DNA of 20,179 bases from DATFAS01 sp035254305 (GCA_035254305.1 DATFAS010000258.1:1-20179); one strand, 5' to 3'; counted from the first letter of the stretch, positions 1 to 6,989 are shown. Numbers and translations are program-made. The notes: generated from the sequence alone by a model not told the origin.

Positions 1-48
1 TTTGCAGATGGTACCCATCAAGTGCTTACGGCAAAAGGGATTATTTAA
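1..48 (+). CDS. 3' end of an unidentified gene (15 codons)
   Basis: Reading frame 1 is open from the first base to a TAA at 46-48. The visible tail (ADGTHQVLTAKGII) resembles the last beta strands of hotdog-fold hydratases and thioesterases, and is similar in rhythm to the C-terminus of the hotdog gene that starts at 317. That similarity is only suggestive, because 15 residues cannot fix a family. A promoter begins directly after the stop codon. Confidence 0.35.
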   Translation, partial: FADGTHQVLTAKGII

Positions 49-77
49 TTTACGCCATTCTGAAAAATTTATATAAT
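49..77 (+). promoter_or_regulatory. Sigma-A-type promoter upstream of the hotdog gene
   Basis: A perfect -10 hexamer TATAAT (72-77) lies 17 bases after a -35-like TTTACG (49-54). Transcription would begin around base 84, inside the FadR-like palindrome at 83-100. This promoter would read through the MBL remnant into the MaoC-like gene. The call rests on sequence only. Confidence 0.5.
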
Positions 78-82
78 GTAGC

Positions 83-100
83 TGACTGAACGTTCATTCA
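83..100. promoter_or_regulatory. FadR-like operator (fatty acid degradation repressor box)
   Basis: TGACTGAACGTTCATTCA is an 18-base palindrome with one mismatched pair. It resembles the Bacillus subtilis FadR (YsiA, TetR family) consensus as I recall it, TGAATGAMTANTCATTCA, with about three differences. It covers the predicted transcription start of the promoter at 49-77, a classic repressor position. FadR is released by long-chain acyl-CoA, which would suit a gene for an enoyl-CoA hydratase. A different TetR-family protein could equally be the binder. Confidence 0.5.
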
Positions 101-115
101 TGGTTATTTGAATTT

Positions 116-258
116 ATGGAGGTGACCTATCTTTTTCCAAAATCCCGGATCATTTTTTTGTAAGAAAAATTTCAAGTGCAAACATGATCCTTATTCAGGA
201 TCAGCTTCCGGTCTTTATTGACACAGGTTTTGGGAGTGATGTAAAAGAAACAGAGTAA
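116..258 (+). pseudogene. Remnant of an MBL-fold metallo-hydrolase N-terminus
   Basis: An ATG at 116 reads MEVTYLFPK and then leaves frame in the AAAA run at 139-142. Resuming one frame over gives IPDHFFVRKISS, then ANMILIQDQ and PVFIDTGFGSDVKETE up to a TAA at 256. The N-S/A-N-x-x-L-I followed by P-V-x-I-D-T-G-F-G-S is the typical first beta-hairpin of MBL-fold hydrolases. The HxHxDH metal motif and everything after it are absent. One missing A plus truncation makes this a decayed gene, lying between the promoter and the hotdog gene. The family call is by pattern, and only about 45 codons survive. Confidence 0.45.
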
Positions 259-316
259 TTAATTAGACATTGGATTAAGCAAATTAAAAAACGATTTATG
301 TGGAGGAAGGAAAACC

Positions 317-694
317 ATGTCTTTACAAGTTGGAGATGTCATTCGTTTTGAAAGGGTTTTTACGACGGAAGATGTGAAATTATTTACGAAGGTCTCAGGT
401 GATGCGGGGTCTCATCATGTTACTCCAGATGAACAAGGAAGGCTGGTCATTCAGGGATTACTAACGGCTACATTGCCAACAAAAGTAGGGGGCGATTATA
501 ATGTACTCGCTCGTAAAATGACTTTTGAATTTTTAAGACCGGTCTTTACGGCTGATACAATTCGTTGTGAAGTGAAAATTGAGCAATTCGAAGAGCAAGA
601 TGAAAGAACTCTTATTACAGCTTCTTTTATATGTCAAAATCAAAATGAGAAAGAAGTTTTACGAGGGGATTTCTCTGGGGTTATAAAAAAATGA
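317..694 (+). CDS. MaoC/PhaJ-like hotdog enoyl-CoA hydratase
   Basis: This 125-residue single hotdog-domain protein resembles (R)-specific enoyl-CoA hydratases and MaoC-like dehydratases, which add water to trans-2-enoyl-CoA. The segment FTTEDVKLFTKVSGD carries the family's hydratase motif. Asp29 and His34 keep the five-residue spacing of the PhaJ catalytic Asp/His pair. The following GLLTATLPTKVGG corresponds to the conserved GMLTA helix, although PhaJ usually has H-G-M where this protein has Q-G-L. Its length is near that of stand-alone PhaJ (about 130-160). The start is well supported by TGGAGGAAGG eight bases upstream. A FadR-like operator and promoter 220-270 bases upstream point to a fatty acid role. 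Physiological substrate unknown. Confidence 0.72.
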   Translation: MSLQVGDVIRFERVFTTEDVKLFTKVSGDAGSHHVTPDEQGRLVIQGLLTATLPTKVGGDYNVLARKMTFEFLRPVFTADTIRCEVKIEQFEEQDERTLITASFICQNQNEKEVLRGDFSGVIKK

Positions 695-741
695 GTATCC
701 ATAAAAGCTACTAGTTTCAAGTGTAACTTATTCTAAATAAT

Positions 742-790
742 CAAAGTGAAAAAACTTATATCTCGTCACTTTGGGATATAAGCTTTTTTT
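742..790. terminator. Bidirectional terminator with two overlapping stems
   Basis: CTTATATC (755-762) pairs with GATATAAG (775-782), flanked by an A-run on the left and eight T on the right, so it can act as an intrinsic terminator in both directions between convergent genes. A second perfect 8-base pair, CAAAGTGA (742-749) with TCACTTTG (766-773), interlocks with the first, so only one stem can form at a time. Confidence 0.7.
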
Positions 791-847
791 GTGTTGTTGC
801 GTGGTCTGATGTCTCATTCAGTTCAAACCGAAGGGATTCCTAAAATG

Positions 848-1675
848 TTATTTTTTATTTGGAATATTTAATAACTCGGAAACCGTAACCAATTTAAATC
901 CTTTAGATTTTAGGGTTTGAAGGACATCGGGCAGAGCCTTGATGGTTTCCTTTAAATAATCGCTTTCACTTTCTCCACCACCTGCATGCTGTAGGATGAT
1001 TGAACCTGAATGGGTATGTTTAAGTATGTTCGCTTTAATTTGGGTTGCATGAAGATCTTTCCAATCTTTAGAATCCACGTCCCAATGGATTGTTTTATAT
1101 CCTTCACTTACCAGCCATTGGAGTTGTGCTTCCTCGATATTTCCGTATGGTGGTCGAAATAATTTAGGTTTATAGCCCACAATAGAAAACAATACTTTTT
1201 CTGTTTTTTGGATTTCATCATGAACCTGGTCATTATTTACTTTTGGGAGGTTTGGATGAGTATAGGTATGATTTCCGATTTCATGTCCTTCTTGGATCAT
1301 TTGCTTGACTAGTTCAGGATGTTGTTTAGCTCGATTTCCAACACAAAAAAAGGTTGCTTTCACCCCATATTTTCTTAAAAGATCTAAGACTTGTGGAGTA
1401 AACCGAGGATCTGGAACATCATCAAAGGTTAGTGCAACTGCTCGCTTGCTTCTGGGACCACTAAAAAAGAAATCTGTTGGATATTTATAATGTAATTGAG
1501 CTAACGTTAACCCCTTCTTTATACGATTATTCTTTTCTTTCTCACCACTGACATCTGTTGGTTTTGTTATTTTTACTGAAGTATTGTTGTTTGGATTTGA
1601 TTGCTGAACTTTGGATTGTTGGGCACAAGCTGATACTAAAAGTAAAACCAAAAAGCAGCAAATAAATTTTTTCAT
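848..1675 (-). CDS. Polysaccharide deacetylase lipoprotein (CE4 family)
   Basis: This 275-residue protein has a lipoprotein signal (lipobox LVSAC, Cys17), a low-complexity linker (about 18-60) and a CE4 NodB-type domain (about 78-268). It probably removes N-acetyl groups from peptidoglycan or chitin-like oligomers at the outer face of the membrane. Visible motifs are TFDDVPD (83-89, Asp85/Asp86), the metal-binding HTYTH (His136, His140), RPPYG (174-178) and ILQH (His230). The usual TFDDGPD glycine is valine here, which is uncommon. GGAGGGG lies eight bases before the ATG. It is a paralogue of the + strand gene at 3939, sharing the same layout and the HAGG/HCAGG segment. The physiological substrate is not evident. 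Confidence 0.85.
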   Translation of the reverse strand: MKKFICCFLVLLLVSACAQQSKVQQSNPNNNTSVKITKPTDVSGEKEKNNRIKKGLTLAQLHYKYPTDFFFSGPRSKRAVALTFDDVPDPRFTPQVLDLLRKYGVKATFFCVGNRAKQHPELVKQMIQEGHEIGNHTYTHPNLPKVNNDQVHDEIQKTEKVLFSIVGYKPKLFRPPYGNIEEAQLQWLVSEGYKTIHWDVDSKDWKDLHATQIKANILKHTHSGSIILQHAGGGESESDYLKETIKALPDVLQTLKSKGFKLVTVSELLNIPNKK

Positions 1676-1924
1676 GTTGCTATCCCCTCCAGATTACACA
1701 CTTCCTTAGTTTGAAATAAACATTATATTTTAATCCATTATCGAAAAGGTTAAGAAATTGAGATCCTAATGAAAACTAAAATCAAATGCCGTTTATTATT
1801 GTTTGTCAAACAGTGGTGCAACATCCAGAAATAAGAAGGTATAGGGCTAGAGCACATTCCTTGGCTATATCCATTTCATAAACTAAATAAATAGAACATG
1901 AATTTAGGGGAGTGGCAAAGGTTT

Positions 1925-3124
1925 ATGCGATATGATTTGGTTTGTAAGAAATGTGGGAAAAGAAAGCCCTTTGAAGTAACAAGCATGAAGTGTCAATGCG
2001 GGGGTACCCTTTTGGTTGAATATGATATGGAATGGGTAAGGCGTACGTTTACAAAAGAAAGTTTAAACACAAGAGCAGCATCCATGTGGAGATATGAAGA
2101 GCTTTTACCCATTGAAAAAAAAGAGAATACGATCTCACTTGGAGAAGGTTGGACACCCCTCATTCGAATGTATAAGGCAGAGGGGACATTACCGCTAAAA
2201 AAGCTATGGGTAAAAAGAGAAGAACAAAACCCAACTGGAAGTTTTAAATCAAGAGGGTTCTCTGTTGCCCTTTCGATTGCGAAAGAATATGGGATCCGAA
2301 AGGTTGCGGTGAATTCTAATGGGAATGCTGCATCAGCATTGGCGGCCTATGCGAGTTACGCAGGAATGGATTCTTTTGTATTCCTACCTAAGGATTGTCC
2401 TGGAATGATTGTAGAAGAATGTGTTCAGTACGGAGCACATACGTACTTGGTCGATGGGTTTATTCATGATGCGGGGAAAATTATTCAAGATGGTGAACAA
2501 GAACAGGGTTGGTACCATGTTGGGACTTTGAAAGAGCCAGGAAGGGTCGAAGGTAAGAAAACGATGGGATTGGAATTAGCAGAGCAACTGGAGTGGAGGC
2601 TTCCCGAAGTGATTATCTATCCCACAGGTGGTGGGTCAGGAATTATCGGGATGTGGAATGCATTCCGTCAGTTAAGTGAATTGGGTTTCATTCAACAATT
2701 GCCAAGAATGGTTAGTGTTCAAGAAGTTGGTTGTGAACCATTGGTGCATGCCATGAAAAATAATTGTGAATTTAAACCACAAAATGATGATGTGATATCG
2801 AAACCAACAGGTCTTCGTGTGCCAAATCCACCTGACGGTGATTTAATCCTATCGATTTTGAGAGAATCCGGAGGAACAGCTGTAGCGGTTACGAAGGAGC
2901 AAATTCAACAGGCTCAACAGTATTTCGGTAGACAAGGAATTTCTGCTTCACCTGAAGGATCGGCAACATGGGCAGGGTTGATGAGTCTCATCGAAAAAGG
3001 GTGGATTGGGTCAAAGGAGGAGGTTGTTCTATTTAATACGTCCCACGCACTTAAATACTTACCATGGGTTCAAAGCACCGTCCCTTGTATAAAAACCTAT
3101 AAAGACTTCCTGAATATTCAATAG
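1925..3124 (+). CDS. Threonine synthase-like PLP enzyme with N-terminal zinc ribbon
   Basis: A fold-type II PLP-dependent enzyme that most resembles threonine synthase (O-phosphohomoserine to threonine and phosphate). Numbered from the upstream in-frame ATG at 1898, a four-cysteine ribbon (Cys16, Cys19, Cys32, Cys34) precedes the catalytic domain. The PLP lysine is in NPTGSFKSRG (Lys117), SNGNAASALAAYA (140-152) is the substrate loop, and TGGGSG (243-248) binds the PLP phosphate. The ATG at 1925 is preferred because AGGGGAG lies 12 bases before it, whereas the ATG at 1898 has no ribosome binding site; using 1898 adds nine residues. No hom or thrB gene is nearby, so the role in threonine supply is unproven. 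The related families cysteate synthase and other ribbon-bearing PLP lyases remain possible. Confidence 0.75.
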   Translation: MRYDLVCKKCGKRKPFEVTSMKCQCGGTLLVEYDMEWVRRTFTKESLNTRAASMWRYEELLPIEKKENTISLGEGWTPLIRMYKAEGTLPLKKLWVKREEQNPTGSFKSRGFSVALSIAKEYGIRKVAVNSNGNAASALAAYASYAGMDSFVFLPKDCPGMIVEECVQYGAHTYLVDGFIHDAGKIIQDGEQEQGWYHVGTLKEPGRVEGKKTMGLELAEQLEWRLPEVIIYPTGGGSGIIGMWNAFRQLSELGFIQQLPRMVSVQEVGCEPLVHAMKNNCEFKPQNDDVISKPTGLRVPNPPDGDLILSILRESGGTAVAVTKEQIQQAQQYFGRQGISASPEGSATWAGLMSLIEKGWIGSKEEVVLFNTSHALKYLPWVQSTVPCIKTYKDFLNIQ

Positions 3125-3138
3125 AAAGAGGGATGAAG

Positions 3139-3726
3139 CTATGTTAATTTTTTTTGATTATTTTTTTCCTCAATGATCGAAATAAGGAGTTCTTTAATTT
3201 GCGTTAATTCTCCTTCAATTCGATGTAAATGGCTCTGCATATCATCAATCTCTTGCTCTGCCTTATAATTAATAGCAAAATCAATAATGGATTCATGTTT
3301 ATCTCTAGCAGCCTGTCGGTTCTGACTCATCATGATGACAGGTGCTTGAAAAGCCGCAAGAAAGGATAAACATAGATTCAAAAGAATAAACGGAGGTTCA
3401 TCAAAGTGAAAGGGATGAGTGATAGGAAGTATATTCCATACCATCCACAAAACGAGCAATACACCGAACCAAATAATGAATTTCCAACTTCCACCGAACT
3501 CCGCAATACGGTCTGCAAGACGATCAGAAAATGTTGTTTTTCTCAAATATTCTTCATCAAGGTGGCTTAGAATGGTACTTTCGTAATGATCTACTAGCCG
3601 GTCAATTCGTTTTGCATCATGCTTATTGATTTCAATATCAAACCCCTGAATAAGTGAGGCTTCATCGATATCAGGTTGGGGTTTAATATGGTTTTTAATT
3701 TGAAAAATCTTTTTCTTTTTAGTCAT
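3139..3726 (-). CDS. DUF1003 family membrane protein
   Basis: This 195-residue protein has the DUF1003 signature: FSDRLADRIAEFGGSWKFI (66-84), a first membrane helix (about 82-100), the FDEPPFILLNLCLSFLAA stretch leading into a second helix (about 112-133), and the highly conserved QAP-x-I-M-M-S-Q-N-R-Q-A-x-R-D motif just after it. The C-terminal third (about 150-190) is charged and predicted to be coiled coil. The function of DUF1003 is not established. The gene ends 14 bases from the convergent PLP-enzyme gene, with no terminator visible between them. Upstream GGTGGGC five bases from the ATG is a weak ribosome binding site. Confidence 0.85.
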   Translation of the reverse strand: MTKKKKIFQIKNHIKPQPDIDEASLIQGFDIEINKHDAKRIDRLVDHYESTILSHLDEEYLRKTTFSDRLADRIAEFGGSWKFIIWFGVLLVLWMVWNILPITHPFHFDEPPFILLNLCLSFLAAFQAPVIMMSQNRQAARDKHESIIDFAINYKAEQEIDDMQSHLHRIEGELTQIKELLISIIEEKNNQKKLT

Positions 3727-3938
3727 AATTAGCCCACCCGTTATTTATTACTCTGATGCTTAGAATACTCACATTTATAGAAGTCAATTCTTTTATACGT
3801 AAAATATCTCTGTAGAAGAAAAAAACTCAAATATGAGGGAGTATTTTTGAGAAGAGAGAGGTAAATTCACTTTAAAGAAGGGATAATACATCATAGCAAG
3901 ACATCTATAATAACTTTAAGATATATGAGGTTTCTAGT

Positions 3939-4787
3939 ATGAGAAAATATGCACAAATTCTTTTTAGTATTTTATTTGTTGCTACAACTACTGGATGTGG
4001 AATTTCATCAAAAACGAATCCGCAGGGTTCCGCCCAGTCCCCGACCCCAAATCAAGAGTCGAACGGGAATACGAGAACACCTGAATTTGCTGGGGGGCCG
4101 GAGTCAGAGAATCGAATTGGGCAGCCGCTTCACAAAACAGTAGGTGGATTTACAAAGGGAGAATTATACTACCAAGGTTCAAGCAGTGAAAAAAGAGTTG
4201 CTCTAACCTTTGATGATGGCCCAGATGTTACATACACCAATGAAATTTTAAATATTCTAAAAGACAAAGGGTTAAAAGCAACATTTTTTATTGTCGGTCA
4301 AAGAGCAGAGGCACATCCTGAGATGGTTAGGCGTATTTTAAGCGAAGGGCATGCAATTGGAAATCATACCTGGGACCATCCCAAAATGACAAAATTGTCG
4401 GATGAACAAATTAGAGAAGAGATAAACAAAACCAATAATATCTTAAGTACAATTGCTGGATATACACCGGCTATATTTAGACCACCCTACGGGCTGGCAG
4501 ATCAACGGGTTATTCAAGATATCGCTATCATGAACATGAATGTAATCGATTGGTCGGTAGATACAAGAGATTGGGCAGGAACACCTCCAGCTACCATCAT
4601 GGATTATGTAAAAAAGGAAATGAAACCCGGGGGAATTATTTTAGAGCATTGCGCAGGGGGAAAAGGGGAAGATCTTAGTAATACGGTAAAGGCTCTCCCT
4701 GAAATTATTGAGTATTTAGGAAAAGAGGGGTATCGTTTTACAACGATTCCAGAACTTTTAGCGATTCCAGCAGCAATTAAAAAATAA
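3939..4787 (+). CDS. Polysaccharide deacetylase lipoprotein (CE4 family), second copy
   Basis: This 282-residue exported protein has a signal peptide ending at TTTGC (Cys20 as likely lipidation site, with an atypical Thr at -3), a Pro/Asn/Ser-rich linker (about 21-60) and a CE4 domain (about 85-275). It carries the standard TFDDGPD (90-96), HTWDH (His143, His147), RPPYG (181-185), a WSVDTRDW segment and ILEH (His237). It should deacetylate N-acetylated cell wall glycans outside the cell. Relative to the paralogue at 848-1675 it has the canonical glycine in TFDDGPD. The start is preceded by a modest TGAGG. A hairpin terminator follows at 4917. Single-gene transcription unit. Confidence 0.87.
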   Translation: MRKYAQILFSILFVATTTGCGISSKTNPQGSAQSPTPNQESNGNTRTPEFAGGPESENRIGQPLHKTVGGFTKGELYYQGSSSEKRVALTFDDGPDVTYTNEILNILKDKGLKATFFIVGQRAEAHPEMVRRILSEGHAIGNHTWDHPKMTKLSDEQIREEINKTNNILSTIAGYTPAIFRPPYGLADQRVIQDIAIMNMNVIDWSVDTRDWAGTPPATIMDYVKKEMKPGGIILEHCAGGKGEDLSNTVKALPEIIEYLGKEGYRFTTIPELLAIPAAIKK

Positions 4788-4916
4788 TGATAGGCGATTT
4801 CTTTCACGGATCATTTGGTTTGTAAAATATATCGATGGCCACGGCGTCATCTTCACGAAACCCTCTTGAGTAGCTTGAAGAAGTAAGGAAGCAGATCAGA
4901 GAAGAGAAATCCACAA

Positions 4917-4947
4917 AAGGCTGTCAAATGAGACAGCCTTATTTTTT
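4917..4947. terminator. Bidirectional intrinsic terminator
   Basis: AAGGCTGTC (4917-4925) pairs perfectly with GACAGCCTT (4932-4940) around a six-base loop, followed by ATTTTTT on the + strand and preceded by AAAA, which gives a short T-run on the - strand. It closes the CE4 gene and overlaps the stop codon of the convergent hydrolase gene. Confidence 0.82.
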
Positions 4948-5487
4948 CAGGAAATCCTCAGTCGAAACTACATTAGCATAGGTTCCGTTCAGTGCACTAA
5001 CAAACGCGTAATGCACCTGTTCAGCCGCGACGACCTTATCTTGATAAACTAAGTCTTTTGTTGCACATGCATTTTCAATCAATGTACATTCAAAACCTAG
5101 CTCTACTGCCGATCTGACTGTGGCATCAATGCACATATGCGTCATCATACCGCAAATGACTAGCTTGGTCACTCCGTTCTCTCTTAATTTGCTTTCTAAT
5201 CCCGTCTTGAAAAAGCTGTTAGGTGCATGTTTTATGATAACACTTTCGTGTTCTAATGGTAAAACAGACTCATTTATTTCAGCTCCCTCCGAGTTTGGAA
5301 GAAAGAAGCCTAACCCTGCTTCACTTGCGATATGCTGGACATGAAAAATATTATCTTTGATATTCTGTCTAAACCATTCAAGAACTTTAGCAGCATTAGC
5401 TGCTGCTGTAACAGGATTACTTAATTCCATCTTTCCATTCGGAAAATAGTCATTTTGAATATCAACTAAGATCAAAGCTTCACCCAT
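4939..5487 (-). CDS. Cysteine hydrolase, isochorismatase family
   Basis: This 182-residue protein has the isochorismatase-like (nicotinamidase-like) fold. Seen in sequence: ALILVDIQNDYF with the catalytic Asp (Asp9), IIKHAPNSFF with the catalytic Lys (Lys86), and CGMMTHMCIDATVRSA with the nucleophilic Cys (Cys119). The cis-peptide G-M-M-T region is also present. Members hydrolyse amides or imides such as nicotinamide, ureidoacrylate or N-carbamoyl compounds, and this sequence does not say which. The ATG at 5487 is chosen because TGAGG lies seven bases upstream; the GTG at 5496 overlaps that ribosome binding site. It is divergent from an Lrp-type regulator 121 bases away, which is the likeliest controller. 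Confidence 0.87.
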   Translation of the reverse strand: MGEALILVDIQNDYFPNGKMELSNPVTAAANAAKVLEWFRQNIKDNIFHVQHIASEAGLGFFLPNSEGAEINESVLPLEHESVIIKHAPNSFFKTGLESKLRENGVTKLVICGMMTHMCIDATVRSAVELGFECTLIENACATKDLVYQDKVVAAEQVHYAFVSALNGTYANVVSTEDFLKK

Positions 5488-5513
5488 TTTTTTCACCTCA
5501 AAATTAAATTATA

Positions 5514-5525
5514 TTATTATAATAA
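5514..5525. promoter_or_regulatory. AT-only palindrome in the divergent promoter region
   Basis: TTATTATAATAA is a perfect 12-base palindrome 26 bases before the hydrolase start. It contains a TATAAT on each strand, so it could be a -10 element or part of an Lrp-type operator. No convincing -35 partner was found, and AT-rich sequence produces such palindromes by chance. Confidence 0.25.
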
Positions 5526-5608
5526 AATCATAAAATATTTCTTGATTTGGGTCGATATGCTGATGAAACACTTTTCTATCAAATCATTTCATAGTGAAAG
5601 GAATTAAT

Positions 5609-6055
5609 ATGCAGCTTGATAAAGTTGATTTTCAGATCCTCCGGATCCTCACCGAAAATTCAAGAATTCAATGGAAAGATTTAGGGGAACAAATTCATAT
5701 GACTGGACAAGCAGTAGGGAGTCGTATTAAAAAACTTGAGGAAAGTGGTGTAATTAAAGCCTACTCTCTAATCATCGATGAAATGAAATTAGGGCTTCCT
5801 TATACAGCATTTGTCATTGTTTATATGAAAACAGTAAATCATGATTTGTTTATTCATTTTATTAACGATCGAAAGGAAATAATTGAAGCTCACCGGATAT
5901 CAGGGGAAGGTTGTTATCTTTTAAAAATAAAAGTTATATCCCAAGATCAATTGAACCTTTTTCTTAATAAACTTCTCGATCACGGGAATTATAGATTAAA
6001 TTTATCAATACAGGAGATTAAACATTGTAATCCGTTGAATGCAACATTCCAATAA
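5609..6055 (+). CDS. Lrp/AsnC family transcriptional regulator
   Basis: This 148-residue protein has the standard Lrp layout. An N-terminal winged HTH (about 3-55) includes LDKVDFQILRILTENSR and a recognition helix around TGQAVGSRIKKLEESGVI. A RAM ligand-binding/oligomerisation domain (about 63-145) has the typical HRISGEGCYLLKIKV core. Lrp proteins sense small effectors, often amino acids, and bind DNA as dimers to hexadecamers. The ATG at 5609 has GAAAGGA six bases upstream, and the GTG at 5594 lies before that site, so it is rejected. It is divergent from the cysteine hydrolase, suggesting that it controls that gene and itself. Confidence 0.88.
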   Translation: MQLDKVDFQILRILTENSRIQWKDLGEQIHMTGQAVGSRIKKLEESGVIKAYSLIIDEMKLGLPYTAFVIVYMKTVNHDLFIHFINDRKEIIEAHRISGEGCYLLKIKVISQDQLNLFLNKLLDHGNYRLNLSIQEIKHCNPLNATFQ

Positions 6056-6089
6056 CTACAGAATCCTTGTCAATAAATAGAATTGTAGA

Positions 6090-6126
6090 TGACCACACCC
6101 CTATTTCCAAACATGGGGAATGGTCA
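6090..6126. terminator. Imperfect hairpin between convergent genes
   Basis: TGACCA-ca-CCCC (6090-6101) can pair with GGGG-aa-TGGTCA (6115-6126), leaving one small internal loop. It sits between the Lrp gene and the convergent 104-residue gene, where a shared terminator is expected, but neither side has a T-run, so factor-independent termination would be weak. Confidence 0.45.
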
Positions 6127-6135
6127 CAAATTGCA

Positions 6136-6450
6136 TTACTCACGGTTTGGTGTCTTATATCGATAAAGGGAGTGATCCACTCTTACTTTCCGAATGGTAA
6201 GTGATACAGGTAGACCACGAGCTATCCATCGGAGAGCCGATAATATGTTAGCTTCATCTTCGAACTGCTCAACTACAATGACTGTCTGTTCATTAATATA
6301 TTGTTGCAGTTGATCCCATCCCATTAAGGAATACTGATCATTACCATATGTCTTGAGGGCAACAAAGTCAGGAAATTTGGGGTCTTTCATCTTAATTAAT
6401 CGATCAATTGCCGCGGCACATTGTGGGTGAATATTCCCTTTTGAATTCAT
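6136..6450 (-). CDS. Hypothetical protein (104 residues)
   Basis: I do not recognise this family. The protein is short, soluble-looking and free of signal peptide or membrane segments. It has an N-terminal stretch with His-Pro-Gln-Cys (HPQCAAAIDRLIKMKD), a central GWDQLQQYI, an acidic VVEQFEDEANILSALRWIARG helix and a basic C-terminus. That it is a real gene is supported by AAGGAG five bases before the ATG, by Bacillus-like codon use, and by the hairpin just after its stop. The ALRWIARG region followed by a short beta strand could be a small alpha/beta domain. No function is proposed. Confidence 0.6.
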   Translation of the reverse strand: MNSKGNIHPQCAAAIDRLIKMKDPKFPDFVALKTYGNDQYSLMGWDQLQQYINEQTVIVVEQFEDEANILSALRWIARGLPVSLTIRKVRVDHSLYRYKTPNRE

Positions 6451-6699
6451 AGTACTCCTTGGTTATCTTATCGAAAGTTTTGGAAGTCTAGATATCATCT
6501 TCAACTATACTGTATCGATTGACCATTTTCACTATTTTCCTTTGTTCTTCCTGAACCCGTAAAATCATTTTTAAATTTCATTGTTTTTTTTTTTGAAGCA
6601 CTCTGTTTCTCTCATTTGAAAGTTTTGTATGATGAATTGGTAGAGTGAGGAAGGAGCATTATCAGATTTAATCTTTTTGATCCTTTAAACTGCGGGTAG

Positions 6700-6780
6700 A
6701 TATTTGAAGGACAAAAAGTGCAATTTAACGTTGGTAATGGACAACGGGGAATGCAAGCGGAAAATGTTTCTAAAATCTAA
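6700..6780 (+). pseudogene. 3' fragment of a cold-shock protein (csp) gene
   Basis: One frame reads IFEGQKVQFNV, then GNGQRGMQAENVSKI and a TAA. This matches the C-terminal beta strands of bacterial CspA/CspB proteins, which normally end in L-x-E-G-Q-x-V-x-F-x-V, then G-x-R-G-P-Q-A-x-N-V. An in-frame TAG at 6697 precedes it, and the RNA-binding motifs KGFGFI and VFVHF are absent, so only about the last 40 percent of the gene survives. The terminator at 6801 probably belonged to it. Confidence 0.7.
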
Positions 6781-6800
6781 ATCTGCATGATTTACTTACG

Positions 6801-6832
6801 TCCCCTGTGAATGCCTTTTCACAGGGGATTTC
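6801..6832 (+). terminator. Intrinsic terminator after the csp fossil
   Basis: TCCCCTGTGAA (6801-6811) pairs perfectly with TTCACAGGGGA (6818-6828) over a six-base loop, followed by a T-rich stretch (TTTCTCTCCATTTTTT). It insulates the downstream sigma-54 promoter from upstream transcription. Confidence 0.8.
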
Positions 6833-6960
6833 TCTCCATTTTTTCAACCTCTTAAGAAATTCATACAGCCTTTTTTACAGCAAGAACTAATCCTTGTGAA
6901 GGAGGTTAACCATCAATAAAAATAAGATAAGTTTGTGTACTAGAGGAATGAAAAATATTA

Positions 6961-6989
6961 GACATAATGAGACTTATTCCTATTTTGTC
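6961..6989. promoter_or_regulatory. Putative AcoR upstream activating site, lipL copy
   Basis: This 29-base dyad has left arm GACATAATGAGA and right arm TCCTATTTTGTC, both close to the arm consensus GACAAAATGAGA (11/12 and 10/12). The same dyad, same length, lies before acoA at 8985-9013; 20 of 29 bases are identical and most differences fall in the centre. It sits 111 bases from its centre to the -24 GG, a normal position for an enhancer-type site of a sigma-54 activator. AcoR is the obvious candidate because acoR is in the window. Confidence 0.6.

Noticed and set aside
742..790. H-type pseudoknot
   Set aside because: The stems are in pseudoknot order, but the third loop would have one base to span an 8-base-pair stem, which is not feasible; mutually exclusive hairpins are more likely.
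4788..4916. Possible gene remnant between the second CE4 gene and its terminator
   Set aside because: One frame reads DGHGVIFTKPS before a stop, but this is too short and has no start or ribosome binding site; treated as untranslated 3' sequence.
6753..6768. cre-like ATGCAAGCGGAAAATG
   Set aside because: It falls inside the coding part of the csp fossil, the second half lacks the CA element, and no promoter lies beside it.
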